From Calditrichota bacterium (GTDB taxonomy: Bacteria; Calditrichota; Calditrichia; Calditrichales; Calditrichaceae): a stretch of DNA of 6,850 nt. The stretch spans positions 1 to 6,850 of the forward strand of contig JAJRSN010000336.1 in NCBI GenBank assembly GCA_024278715.1, in the 5' to 3' direction. Under the pieces are notes generated by a model, which worked only from the letters and a program-made list of their open reading frames with translations, was not told where the DNA came from and searched no databases. Both the position numbers and the translations under genes were made by a program. Below are positions 1-6,184 of this stretch, in pieces; positions within the stretch are counted from its first letter, which is position 1, and each line of letters starts with the position of its first letter.

Positions 1-824
1 ATGATCGGCGCGCCCGGATGCGTCTTCAAAATATCGCGGCTGAAAATAATCATCAGGCGGTCGCCCCAAATTATCTGCCCGTTTTCATCGATCACGCCAA
101 TCCTGTCCGCGTCGCCGTCATAACCTATCCCTAATTCCGACCCCGATTCTTTGACGGTTTTAATTAACTCCTGAATGTACTCCACAACCGTAGGATCGGG
201 ATGATGATTCGGAAACCGCCCGTCGGGAGTGTCAAAAAGATCGATGCTCTCCACGCCCAGCTCTTTAAATAAACGATGCGCGACTAACGAAGCGGCGCCG
301 TTGCCGGAATCAAGAACAACTTTTACCGGACGTTCTATCTTAATATCTTTTTTAATGTATTCAATGTAATCGTCAATGATTTCCTGTTTTTCGTAAGCAC
401 CGTTTCCTTTTTCAAAATCCTCTTTTTCAATCAACCGCCGTATTTCCTGAATCGCTTCGCCGTACACCGGCGCGTTACGCATGGTGACTTTAAAACCGTT
501 AAACTCGGGCGGATTATGCGAACCGGTAATCATAACGCCGCCCTGGATGTTATCGATATGATGCATGCTGAAATACTGAACCGGCGTGGGCACGCGACCC
601 AAATCAACCACATTTACTCCGGCGGCGCGTAAACCGGCAATAAGCGCTTTGCGAAACCGTTCGGTTGACAAGCGCACGTCTCCTCCCACCGTGATGCGTT
701 TGGCGTCATGCCGCGAAAGGTAAGTTCCGATGCCTTTTCCCAACAATTCAACAACGTCATCGGTCAAATCTTTATCGACAACTCCGCGGATATCATATTC
801 CCGAAAAATATAAGAACTAATCAT
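1..824 (-). CDS. Phosphomannomutase/phosphoglucomutase, N-terminal part (3' end beyond the left edge)
   Basis: This is a cytoplasmic alpha-D-phosphohexomutase, which interconverts hexose 1-phosphates and 6-phosphates through an enzyme phosphoserine. It supplies precursors for nucleotide sugars used in polysaccharide or envelope synthesis. Reading leftward from ATG at 824 gives 274 codons. Family motifs appear in order: FREYDIRG (residues 7-14); the catalytic loop TGSHNPPEFNGFK (100-112) with the phosphoserine at Ser102; the Mg-binding DGDADR (236-241); and a DGRFPNHHPDP motif (201-211). The spacing matches AlgC/ManB-type enzymes of about 450-460 residues, so domains I, II and the start of III are present and domain IV is missing. 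The start is fixed by a GAGGAGG Shine-Dalgarno 9 bases upstream. The family cannot be split into mannose, glucose or glucosamine specificity from this part alone. The FREYDIRG and SHNPPEFNGFK motifs favour PMM/PGM over GlmM. Confidence 0.95.
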   Translation of the reverse strand, partial: MISSYIFREYDIRGVVDKDLTDDVVELLGKGIGTYLSRHDAKRITVGGDVRLSTERFRKALIAGLRAAGVNVVDLGRVPTPVQYFSMHHIDNIQGGVMITGSHNPPEFNGFKVTMRNAPVYGEAIQEIRRLIEKEDFEKGNGAYEKQEIIDDYIEYIKKDIKIERPVKVVLDSGNGAASLVAHRLFKELGVESIDLFDTPDGRFPNHHPDPTVVEYIQELIKTVKESGSELGIGYDGDADRIGVIDENGQIIWGDRLMIIFSRDILKTHPGAPI

Positions 825-833
825 CGTTCGTTC

Positions 834-840
834 CCTCCTC
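834..840 (-). promoter_or_regulatory. Strong ribosome binding site of the phosphohexomutase gene
   Basis: GAGGAGG on the minus strand, nine bases before the ATG at 824. It is a near-perfect match to the anti-Shine-Dalgarno sequence and fixes the start codon. Confidence 0.8.
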
Positions 841-870
841 ATTAGTGTTTCAATTAATTCACACAGTATT

Positions 871-885
871 ACCGGCTCATCCGGT
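871..885 (-). repeat. Small hairpin in the phosphohexomutase leader
   Basis: ACCGG at 871-875 and CCGGT at 881-885 form a perfect 5-bp GC-rich stem around a 5-base loop. It sits about 50 bases upstream of the start codon, inside the leader expected from the promoter at 939-967. No poly-U run follows, so it is not an intrinsic terminator. It may be a leader structure or chance. Confidence 0.3.
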
Positions 886-938
886 GAAAGTTCAATGTAT
901 TTCAGAAAAAAGTAAATTTATATTATGGCATACCCGTA

Positions 939-967
939 AAAATAAAATTACGCGTTTTTAATTTCAA
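939..967 (-). promoter_or_regulatory. Candidate sigma70-type promoter for the phosphohexomutase gene
   Basis: On the minus strand, TTGAAA (967-962) is followed after exactly 17 bases by TATTTT (944-939). That would start transcription about 110 bases upstream of the gene. The surrounding 825-1074 spacer is AT-rich and holds no ORF. I see no convincing intrinsic terminator for the gene ending at 1075, so read-through from upstream is also possible. The call rests on pattern and position only. Confidence 0.4.
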
Positions 968-1074
968 CCCGCCTTCCGATCTCTCCCGCAACTAAGAAGG
1001 GTCAAAAGATTACCTTATTACAAAATAGCTGCGTGAATAGAAGCGCGGTTAGTCTTTTCGCAAATCCCTCACCT

Positions 1075-2067
1075 TTAATAAATCCTAAATCCTCCTTCCT
1101 GATTCTGTTCCTTCAATTCTTTTAATAACCGGGAATCGATTTCTTTTGACCGAAACCAGAGCACATGAATTTTATCGACATATTCGCGCAGCTTAAAATT
1201 CAGATTTTCAAAGTCATATCCGTTCACCAAACTGACAAGCGGTTTCCGGCTTCCGTAACGATTCATTAATTTTAACCACAAAACGATTCTTGAATTGGGC
1301 GTCTCCGTTATTAATTTAAATTGATTTTTGAACAGCTCATATTTTAGTTGAAGATTTTTTCGGGACAGCGAACGTTTAAACGATTTTTTTATTTGCGCCC
1401 AGTTTTTAACCACCTCCCGGGCAGATGTGGGATCAAGATAAAAATGAACTTCCGGGGCGTAAATCGGACGATAGGACGAAGATAGAGCCGTTAATACCGG
1501 TTCCGAATAAATTCTACCCGGAACGACCTTTTCAAGTAAAAATTGTCGGAAATAAAACTCGAAGAATAAAATATCGCCGACCTCATCCGAATCGGAAATT
1601 TTTATCAGGTCCGGATCGATATAAATTTCATCCTGTATCAGCGAATTAAAACGAAACAGATTGATCTCTTTTAACGGCGTTGAATAGGTAATAAACTTGA
1701 ATTCCCTTGCCGGCTTAATGCTGCACGTATCGGTAAGCGTAACAACAAATTCCGCCTGCTTTAGCGTGCGGCTGGATTTAAAGTACAATTCCAATATGCT
1801 GTCTATGGGAGCCGCAAGCGGAACTGATCGGGTGAAATTTAAGGGAGAAAAAGAGCTGTCCGGAGCCGGCATGGCAATAAAAGTTCCGTCAAGACAAAAA
1901 ACAGGAGACCAGAATTTTGAAACGGAATCCGTGCCGATTTTTCCGCCAAAATCACCGTTGCCGATTAAATACACTTCGGGCGGCAGATTTTCATCTATTT
2001 TGTATTCCTGCCCAATTAGCGGCGTAATGATGAATACAATTAAGAAAAATGTGATTATTCTTTTCAT
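1075..2067 (-). CDS. Exported protein of unknown function, M16-peptidase C-terminal-like
   Basis: The product (330 residues from ATG at 2067) has a clear N-terminal signal peptide: Lys2-Arg3 followed by a hydrophobic stretch over residues 4-18. No lipobox cysteine is present, so it is probably periplasmic or secreted. No standard domain is obvious. Residues about 190-310 follow the layout of an M16 (insulinase/pitrilysin) C-terminal domain: a SSSYRPIYAPEVHFYLDP strand pair, a long helix ending in an NQFKLITETPNSR-type segment (248-260), a helix with RYGSRKPL (270-277), then a final strand HVLWF. No HxxEH zinc motif exists, so an active peptidase is excluded. The similarity is my reading by eye and is remote. 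A GTG at 2073 that overlaps the previous stop (TAGTG) could be the true start, adding two residues. Either way it is translationally coupled to the gene upstream. Confidence 0.75.
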   Translation of the reverse strand: MKRIITFFLIVFIITPLIGQEYKIDENLPPEVYLIGNGDFGGKIGTDSVSKFWSPVFCLDGTFIAMPAPDSSFSPLNFTRSVPLAAPIDSILELYFKSSRTLKQAEFVVTLTDTCSIKPAREFKFITYSTPLKEINLFRFNSLIQDEIYIDPDLIKISDSDEVGDILFFEFYFRQFLLEKVVPGRIYSEPVLTALSSSYRPIYAPEVHFYLDPTSAREVVKNWAQIKKSFKRSLSRKNLQLKYELFKNQFKLITETPNSRIVLWLKLMNRYGSRKPLVSLVNGYDFENLNFKLREYVDKIHVLWFRSKEIDSRLLKELKEQNQEGGFRIY

Positions 2068-2072
2068 GATCA

Positions 2073-3173
2073 CTATCGCCCCGGTTCGCCGATCAGAATA
2101 TGTTCCCGGAAATTTCCGAAGAGCTTTTCAATTCGCTCAATTTCCGGCTTTAATGTAATCTTAAAAACCAGATTACGCCCAAAATACATCTGGGATAACA
2201 AGCTTAACAACGCCCTTTGATCGGGGTCTTTGTAGATCCATTCCAAATAGGCTAAGTAGTTTTTTCGATACCACAACTCAAAGGAACCTTTGTCCGAAAA
2301 AATCTGCTGCACGTCATTTAAACTTATTGCGTTGTTATGATTTTTTGTTTGAATCCACAGCCGAATACTTTCTCCGTTGTTTTCCAACGGCGCGTACAAT
2401 CTTGCAAGTTCGTTCCCGAGTTTGCCGCCGATTTTCAGTTTCATCTGCCCGACCAAATACCGCTGTAAAACGAACGTCCAATATCGATTACCCCTATCGG
2501 GAAGAGTATCCTTACGCGCCGGATTCTCTTCGGTCACAGCCGTATTACCGCCGATTTTCAGGGCATTATTAACAATCTGAAAAACATTAACGTTTCCGGA
2601 AATATATAGATAAATATTTTTCTTCAATGTTACATTGTTTATGAACTGAGAAAAATTTTTCTTTTTGAAAAGAATATTTAGATGTCGGACGGAGTCCGCC
2701 GGAAAGGAACTCCCGATATTAACCGATCGTTCAATTAATCGATTCTGATCATAAAAAAGATATCTTCCGGGCTTGGGTTTTCCGATGAAGCGATTCAGAA
2801 TTTGATATTGATTTTTTTCAAAATCATCGGATTTGATTTTATAGATCAGATAGCCTTGTTCTTTGAAGTTATAAGGCGATTCGGGTAAATAGGTCATAGG
2901 GTAAATTTGAGTGATTCCGCCGAATTTTTCCAGTTCGATTCCCAGACCTCTTAGATAATGGTTTATTAAATAGAGTCGGTAATTATTCGATTTAAAGGAT
3001 CGCTTATCGATCAGTAAATACAGACCGACATAATCGGCGTGGCGATCCGGAGAAATCATTAATGTTGTCCCGGAGGGCAAGGTCTTAACCAAAGGAGTCT
3101 GCCGGTCGGTTCCCGCCGATGCAACAGAAAACAGTGAAATATTAATTACAAGTATTAATCCCATTATTCGCAT
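2073..3173 (-). CDS. Exported M16-peptidase-like protein without zinc-binding residues
   Basis: The ATG at 3173 gives 366 residues with a signal peptide (hydrophobic 4-19, predicted cleavage after SVASA at residue 20). An in-frame TTG at 3188 is possible, but it would put five residues before this signal. The fold order resembles a shortened M16 peptidase (usually about 420 residues). It has an N-terminal TLPSGTTLMISPD-type strand (31-43), an IELEKFGG segment (79-86), and a strand IYLYISGNVNVFQIV (187-201) like the conserved VVVGDvdp element. Then comes a C-terminal half with KNYLAYLEWIYKDPDQRALLS (304-324) and YFGRN (330-334). The catalytic HxxEH is absent; the nearest remnant is HYLRG at 72-76. 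It would therefore be a structural or partner subunit, not a protease. It is the first gene of a two-gene unit with the gene ending at 1075, and no Shine-Dalgarno precedes it. M16 assignment is tentative. Confidence 0.75.
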   Translation of the reverse strand: MRIMGLILVINISLFSVASAGTDRQTPLVKTLPSGTTLMISPDRHADYVGLYLLIDKRSFKSNNYRLYLINHYLRGLGIELEKFGGITQIYPMTYLPESPYNFKEQGYLIYKIKSDDFEKNQYQILNRFIGKPKPGRYLFYDQNRLIERSVNIGSSFPADSVRHLNILFKKKNFSQFINNVTLKKNIYLYISGNVNVFQIVNNALKIGGNTAVTEENPARKDTLPDRGNRYWTFVLQRYLVGQMKLKIGGKLGNELARLYAPLENNGESIRLWIQTKNHNNAISLNDVQQIFSDKGSFELWYRKNYLAYLEWIYKDPDQRALLSLLSQMYFGRNLVFKITLKPEIERIEKLFGNFREHILIGEPGR

Positions 3174-3214
3174 GCTAAAAAATAACAATTTTGAGCCAAA
3201 TGACCAAATAAAGT

Positions 3215-3236
3215 ATGATCGGAATTAACCGATCAT
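3215..3236. repeat. Perfect inverted repeat, possible operator or leader hairpin
   Basis: ATGATCGG (3215-3222) and CCGATCAT (3229-3236) are perfect 8-bp arms around AATTAA. A third TCGG half-site lies at 3245-3248, after a self-complementary ATTAATTAAT (3235-3244). The centre is about 52 bases upstream of the ATG at 3173. That suits an operator for a dimeric regulator over the leftward promoter, or a leader stem. No clear promoter for the leftward gene could be chosen. Confidence 0.5.
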
Positions 3237-3418
3237 TAATTAATTCGGCAAAAATATTTTTATCTGAATTTTTAGGGACTTATTTTGGAGCATTATTCCG
3301 AGAAGACGCAAAGGCGTAAAACTTTTAAAAAGCGGAGAGATAAAATCAACTAATTATCAGTTTGGAAGAAAAAACAAGTGTTCTTGGTCACATCGGTAAG
3401 TAAGTTGCTCAAAACAAT

Positions 3419-3446
3419 TTGACATTGAAGTGTAATTTTTTATACT
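3419..3446 (+). promoter_or_regulatory. Strong sigma70-type promoter of the nfu operon
   Basis: A perfect TTGACA (3419-3424) is followed after 16 bases by TATACT (3441-3446), five of six matches to the -10 consensus. This predicts a start near 3453 and a leader of about 32 bases before the ATG at 3485. It is the best promoter in the window and should drive all three rightward genes. Confidence 0.7.
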
Positions 3447-3484
3447 TTTCAATAGCAACACAAAGAAACTCAAGGATTTGCATA

Positions 3485-3706
3485 ATGAAAGAAAAGATAC
3501 TGGAAGTATTAGAATCAATTCGTCCGGGCTTGCAAGCAGACGGAGGAGATATTAAGTTTGTTCGAATTGATGAAAACAACGTAGTCTATGTTCATTTGAT
3601 CGGGGCTTGCGGGGGATGTCCCATGTCTGAGATTACTTTAAAGCAAGGGATCGAAAGAATTCTCAAAATGCAGGTTCCCGAGATAAAAGCGGTGGAAGCG
3701 ATTTAA
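3485..3706 (+). CDS. nfu: Nfu-type iron-sulfur cluster scaffold (NifU C-terminal domain protein)
   Basis: This 73-residue protein is a stand-alone NifU C-terminal (Nfu) domain. Such proteins hold or carry [4Fe-4S] clusters to apo-enzymes in the cytoplasm, with cluster ligands from the CxxC of a dimer. The hallmark RPGLQADGGDIKFV (13-26) and the motif GACGGCPMS (40-48) with Cys42 and Cys45 are intact. The length is normal for short Nfu proteins. The start at 3485 is chosen because AAGGA lies eight bases upstream and the family begins just before this helix. A 22-residue extension from an in-frame ATG at 3419 would run through the promoter and adds no conserved sequence. It leads an operon with the nuclease-family gene 30 bases downstream. 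Confidence 0.93.
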   Translation: MKEKILEVLESIRPGLQADGGDIKFVRIDENNVVYVHLIGACGGCPMSEITLKQGIERILKMQVPEIKAVEAI

Positions 3707-3736
3707 TTGTAAAATTTTAAGGATTTGGGGTGAACA

Positions 3737-4294
3737 ATGGTTGAAGTTCGAGTGAATGGGATATTTATGACCCAGACTCAAGCCAGCGGAATAATTTTAA
3801 AGGAGCAGGCGGGTAAGCGCGCGCTGCCTATTGTAATCGGCGAATACGAAGCTCAATCCATTGCCCTGGCTTTGGAAAATCTCAAGCCACCCCGTCCGAT
3901 AACTCATGATCTTACCGCTAACATACTTGAAACGCTTGGCATTTCGATGGAACAGGTAATTATTACCGAATTAAAAGATAACACCTACTATGCGATCATC
4001 AAGCTCAATCTGGCTGGTCAGGAATTCGAGATAGATTCCAGACCCAGTGACGCCATTGCTCTGGCAATTCGGCTTGGAACTCCGATTTTTGTCGATGATC
4101 TGGTTATGGAGCAGGCTTCGTACATTCCGGAGGAAGAATCGCCGGAAGAACCCAAAAAGAACTACCTCTATCGTTCGAAAGAAGATGAGTTGGAGGTATT
4201 GCGCGAGCAACTTAAGAAAGCGGTAGAAGCCGAAGAATATGGAAAAGCTGCCAAAATCAGAGACAAGATAAAACGACTCGAATCCGGCTCGTGA
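3737..4294 (+). CDS. Bifunctional nuclease family protein (DUF151) with C-terminal UVR motif
   Basis: The product is 185 residues. The N-terminal DUF151/BFN domain (about 1-130) shows LPIVIGEYEAQSIALAL (30-46), RPITHDLTANILETLG (53-68) and IDSRPSDAIALAIRLGTPIFV (99-119), the conserved core of the family. Plant members have been reported to cleave DNA and RNA, while bacterial roles are poorly defined. An acidic, proline-rich linker (131-142) leads to a UvrB/UvrC-type UVR helical hairpin (about 151-183), LEVLREQLKKAVEAEEYGKA and following. In UvrB and UvrC this motif mediates protein-protein contact, so a partner-binding role is likely here. The BFN plus UVR fusion is a usual arrangement in Bacteroidota-like bacteria. 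It is cytoplasmic, with no signal peptide. A GGGGTGA ribosome site precedes the ATG, and the gene is co-transcribed with nfu and the MBL gene. Confidence 0.9.
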   Translation: MVEVRVNGIFMTQTQASGIILKEQAGKRALPIVIGEYEAQSIALALENLKPPRPITHDLTANILETLGISMEQVIITELKDNTYYAIIKLNLAGQEFEIDSRPSDAIALAIRLGTPIFVDDLVMEQASYIPEEESPEEPKKNYLYRSKEDELEVLREQLKKAVEAEEYGKAAKIRDKIKRLESGS

Positions 4295-4305
4295 GCTCAT
4301 TGCAG

Positions 4306-4320
4306 TAGAAAGGCTTTCTA
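4306..4320 (+). promoter_or_regulatory. Shine-Dalgarno inside a near-palindrome at the MBL gene start
   Basis: TAGAAAG (4306-4312) and CTTTCTA (4314-4320) are perfect 7-base arms around a single G. The right arm ends on the A of the ATG at 4320. The GAAAGG ribosome site lies in the left arm and centre. A 6-bp stem with a GGC loop could mask it, but the stem is AT-rich and weak. Confidence 0.4.
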
Positions 4321-5231
4321 TGAATAATTTCAATTTTATGTGTAAGATTTACGGTGTGAGGGGAAGTTATCCAATCGCACCGACGAACGGTACAAAGATC
4401 GGCGGCAACACCACCTGTTTTATGGCGCGAACTCCCGAACATATAGTCATTTTTGATGCGGGAAGCGGCATTATTCCTCTCGGGAGGGAGCTTGTTCCCG
4501 AAATAGTCGAATATCAAGAAAAACACAACAAACCTTTTCACATTACGATCCTTTTCACTCATACTCACATCGATCATATTCTGGGACTGCCGTTTTTTGC
4601 CCCGATTTACATGCCGCAGGTTCATCTGCACTTAATCGGTCCGCCCACTGTGGGCGTGGATTTTGAGCAGATATTGAGGATGCAGGTGCTTCCGCAGTAT
4701 TTTCCGTTGACCATGGATGAATTCAGAAGTCAAAAGAGTTTCCATAATGTCTCAGAGAATACTTTTATTTATTTTGACGACAACCTTTCGCAGCCGCAAA
4801 TCGGCGATATCAGAATCGATTCGCCCGATCCGGAAGGCTTCTGCATTCACACCATGAAATACTATTTTCACCCCAAGGACGGGTGTTATTTGTATCGAAT
4901 CGAATGGGACGATAAAAAGGTTATTTTTGCCACGGATATCGAAGGCTACAAGGGCGGCGATCAAAGGTTGGCAAAGTTTGCCGAGAACGCCGACATCCTG
5001 ATTCACGACGCGCAATACACCGAAGAGCAGTATCATAAATTTTGCGGATACGGTCACAGTAGTTTTGTAATGGCTTGCGAGACGGCGCGGCAGGCTGCGG
5101 TTAAAAAACTTTTACTCTTTCACCACGATCCGAACAATTCGGACGAGGAGCTTTACAGGATAGAAAAGGGGGCAAGAAAACTCTTTTCCGAAACCGAACT
5201 GGCAAAAGAAGGCTGGGAGTGGACGTTATAA
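4320..5231 (+). CDS. MBL-fold metallohydrolase, cyclic-nucleotide/phosphonate phosphodiesterase-like
   Basis: This 303-residue cytoplasmic protein has the complete metallo-beta-lactamase fold metal set. It begins with YGVRGSYP (11-18) and GGNTTC (28-33), typical of the PhnP/PDE-like branch. FDAGSG (45-50) follows, then THTHIDH (80-86) with His81, His83, Asp85 and His86. Later come the bridging Asp in ATDIEG (Asp206), IHDAQYTEEQY (228-238), GYGHSS with His246, and FHHDP (267-271). All point to a two-metal hydrolase acting on a phosphodiester. The substrate (cyclic nucleotide, phosphonate-derived cyclic phosphate or RNA) cannot be told from sequence. It lies 25 bases after the nuclease-family gene, so it is probably the operon's last member. 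Its final Leu and stop codons overlap the recR end on the other strand. Confidence 0.9.
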   Translation: MNNFNFMCKIYGVRGSYPIAPTNGTKIGGNTTCFMARTPEHIVIFDAGSGIIPLGRELVPEIVEYQEKHNKPFHITILFTHTHIDHILGLPFFAPIYMPQVHLHLIGPPTVGVDFEQILRMQVLPQYFPLTMDEFRSQKSFHNVSENTFIYFDDNLSQPQIGDIRIDSPDPEGFCIHTMKYYFHPKDGCYLYRIEWDDKKVIFATDIEGYKGGDQRLAKFAENADILIHDAQYTEEQYHKFCGYGHSSFVMACETARQAAVKKLLLFHHDPNNSDEELYRIEKGARKLFSETELAKEGWEWTL

Positions 5232-5828
5232 ATCTTGTCTGGATTGAATGGCTTTGCCGATGGTCGCCACATCCAGATATTCCAGATGCGAGCCCATGGG
5301 AACTCCGCTGGCTAATCGCGTGAGACGAATATTGAAATTTTTCAACAGCCGGGTGATATAGATAATCGTGGCTTCGCCCTCGGTGCTTGGATTTAAAGCC
5401 AGCAGAACTTCTTCGATATTTTCATTCTGAACTCTTTCCACCAATTCTTTAATGCGCAATTGATCCGCCGAGACTCCCGAGAGCGGCGAAATTACCCCGC
5501 CTAAAACGTGATATAATCCGCGATAGGATCGTGTTTCTTCAATAGCCATCACATCCACAATATCTTCGACCACACAAATTTTATGATCATCTCTGTTGTG
5601 ATCGGAGCAAATCGAGCAGAATTCTTCCTCGGCGACATTAAAGCAGCGTTTGCAAAGACGGGTATTTTGCTTGATATTAATAATAGCGTTTGCCAGATCA
5701 TTGGCATATTCGGGAGAACTTTTCAGGATAAAAAGAGCCAATCTTTGGGCTGTTTTTCGTCCGATGCCCGGTAAAAGCGAAAATTGATCGATCAGATCGT
5801 CCAATGCGGAGATACCGAGCTCTTTCAT
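5226..5828 (-). CDS. recR: Recombination mediator RecR
   Basis: RecR works with RecO (and RecF) to load RecA on gapped single-stranded DNA coated with SSB. The 200-residue length is standard. A helix-hairpin-helix lies at LPGIGRKTAQRLA (19-31). A four-cysteine zinc finger is complete (Cys59, Cys62, Cys71, Cys74). The Toprim domain shows ICVVED (84-89) and LNPSTEGEAT (145-154), and the C-terminal TRLASGVPMGSHLEYLD motif (170-186) is intact. The ATG at 5828 sits one base after the ybaB stop (TAGCATG), so translation is coupled. It is the last gene of dnaX-ybaB-recR, an old and widespread arrangement. No terminator follows before the convergent MBL gene. Confidence 0.97.
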   Translation of the reverse strand: MKELGISALDDLIDQFSLLPGIGRKTAQRLALFILKSSPEYANDLANAIINIKQNTRLCKRCFNVAEEEFCSICSDHNRDDHKICVVEDIVDVMAIEETRSYRGLYHVLGGVISPLSGVSADQLRIKELVERVQNENIEEVLLALNPSTEGEATIIYITRLLKNFNIRLTRLASGVPMGSHLEYLDVATIGKAIQSRQDL

Positions 5829-5829
5829 G

Positions 5830-6168
5830 CTACATTCCGGGTAATTTAAAATTATTGGGAAGATTTAAGTTTCCGAGCATTCCGCCGGTCGCTTTTTTCA
5901 TTTCTTCTTCGGCTCTTTTCTGGGCGGTCTGAATCGCCTGATTTACCGCGGCTACAATAAGGTCTTCAATCATCTCCTGATCATCTTCTTTCATCACTTC
6001 CGGATCGATTTTCACGGAGATTACTTCCAGCTTGCAATTGGCGACAACTTTAACCATTCCGCCTCCGGAGCTTCCTTCCACGGTAATGGAAGAGAGGGTT
6101 TCCTGCACTTTCTGCATTTCTTCCTGAAACTTTTGCGCCTGTTTTAATATATTGTTCATATCCAACAT
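5830..6168 (-). CDS. ybaB: YbaB/EbfC family nucleoid-associated protein
   Basis: This is a small DNA-binding protein (112 residues) of the YbaB/EbfC family. Members form a tweezer-shaped dimer that binds DNA and are encoded between dnaX and recR in very many bacteria. Visible family features are the N-terminal helix MNNILKQAQKFQEEMQKVQ (4-22), the VEGSSGGGMVKVVANCKLEV region (30-49), and a helix DLIVAAVNQAIQTAQKR (68-84). A Gly/Met-rich tail GGMLGNLNLPNNF ends the protein. The start is set by AGGAGG (6175-6180) six bases before the ATG at 6168. It is 16 bases downstream of the tau-frame stop of dnaX. Confidence 0.95.
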   Translation of the reverse strand: MLDMNNILKQAQKFQEEMQKVQETLSSITVEGSSGGGMVKVVANCKLEVISVKIDPEVMKEDDQEMIEDLIVAAVNQAIQTAQKRAEEEMKKATGGMLGNLNLPNNFKLPGM

Positions 6169-6174
6169 CTTTTT

Positions 6175-6180
6175 CCTCCT
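6175..6180 (-). promoter_or_regulatory. Consensus ribosome binding site of ybaB
   Basis: AGGAGG on the minus strand, six bases before the ybaB ATG. It decides between Met1 and Met4 of that protein. It gives ybaB independent initiation, so ybaB need not rely on ribosomes finishing the tau frame. Confidence 0.75.
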
Positions 6181-6184
6181 GTGT

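Larger units (their letters stand above)
3174..3484. other. Divergent intergenic region
   Basis: This 311-bp AT-rich gap separates the leftward exported-protein pair from the rightward Nfu operon. It holds an inverted repeat (3215-3236), a short ACGC/GCGT hairpin (3306-3317) with no obvious role, and a strong rightward promoter (3419-3446). I find no credible coding frame, tRNA or terminator in it. An in-frame upstream ATG at 3419 for the Nfu gene overlaps the promoter -35 box and is not a real start. Confidence 0.6.

Noticed and set aside
970..1010. Possible terminator with CCTTC/GAAGG arms after the exported-protein pair
   Set aside because: The stem is short with a three-base bulge and a 19-base loop, and no U run follows. 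It also overlaps the better-supported promoter region.
1425..2580. Plus-strand ORFs under the exported-protein pair
   Set aside because: They are antisense to genes with clear signal peptides and tight coupling, and their compositions look non-coding.
3295..3330. Short ACGC/GCGT hairpin (3306-3317) resembling a dispersed AAGGCGTAAAA-type repeat
   Set aside because: Only one copy is present in the window and the stem has four pairs. It cannot be called a repeat family or terminator from this sequence.
3419..3484. A 22-residue N-terminal extension of the Nfu protein from an in-frame ATG at 3419
   Set aside because: It overlaps a near-consensus promoter, has no ribosome site, and adds nothing conserved. 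The ATG at 3485 has AAGGA at good spacing and matches the family start.
3971..4631. Minus-strand ORFs under the nuclease and MBL genes
   Set aside because: They lie opposite well-supported conserved genes, have no ribosome sites or recognisable motifs, and are rich in Phe/Arg as expected of frame shadows.
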